Positions 6,609-6,614 of a stretch of DNA of 6,614 bases are shown here, one piece after another. Made by a program: the position numbers and the translations under genes. Numbering within the stretch: position 1 is the stretch's first letter; every line of letters begins with the position of its first letter. The notes beneath the pieces are model-generated. The model was given only the letters and a program-made list of their open reading frames with translations. It had not been told where the DNA came from and ran no database searches. Origin of the DNA: a candidate division CSSED10-310 bacterium (GTDB taxonomy: Bacteria > CSSED10-310 > JAFGJC01); NCBI GenBank assembly GCA_016929305.1, contig JAFGJC010000330.1, forward strand, positions 1 to 6,614, given 5' to 3'.

Positions 6609-6614
6609 TATCTC

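Overview
The window looks like ordinary chromosomal DNA from a diderm (Gram-negative-type) bacterium. Support for this comes from a LolA-type periplasmic lipoprotein carrier, a separate lipoprotein with a clear lipobox, and the ftsK-lolA gene order also known from E. coli. Base composition is moderate and coding density is high. Several genes start at GTG. I cannot name a phylum from the sequence. No RNA genes, mobile elements, CRISPR arrays or phage genes were seen.

Layout. On the plus strand, the left edge holds the 3' part (about 361 codons) of an HD-domain dGTP triphosphohydrolase-like gene, whose true start lies outside the window. It ends at 1088, followed by a 63-bp convergent spacer with a hairpin and T-rich tail that probably terminates it. 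Everything to the right is on the minus strand, read from right to left: a secreted SGNH/GDSL hydrolase with three FN3/Ig-like repeats (6608-4953), a 101-bp gap with a good promoter and an operator-like palindrome, then a tight run of ftsK (4851-2512), lolA (2528-1815) and an unrecognised lipoprotein (1811-1152).

How the genes fit together. ftsK overlaps lolA by 17 bp. lolA and the lipoprotein gene are in the same reading frame, separated only by a stop codon and one further codon. These three genes are therefore almost certainly one transcription unit, probably with translational coupling. FtsK acts in chromosome segregation at the division septum. LolA carries lipoproteins across the periplasm, and the downstream lipoprotein could be a client or partner of that pathway, which is inference from position. 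The dGTPase-like gene is convergent and functionally separate. The SGNH protein has its own reading unit, with no visible terminator before the ftsK promoter.

Nothing here amounts to a clearly new system. The points most worth a second look are the altered oxyanion-hole residues in the SGNH hydrolase, the perfect 6+6 palindrome over the -35 element of the ftsK promoter, and the unidentified lipoprotein coupled to lolA.
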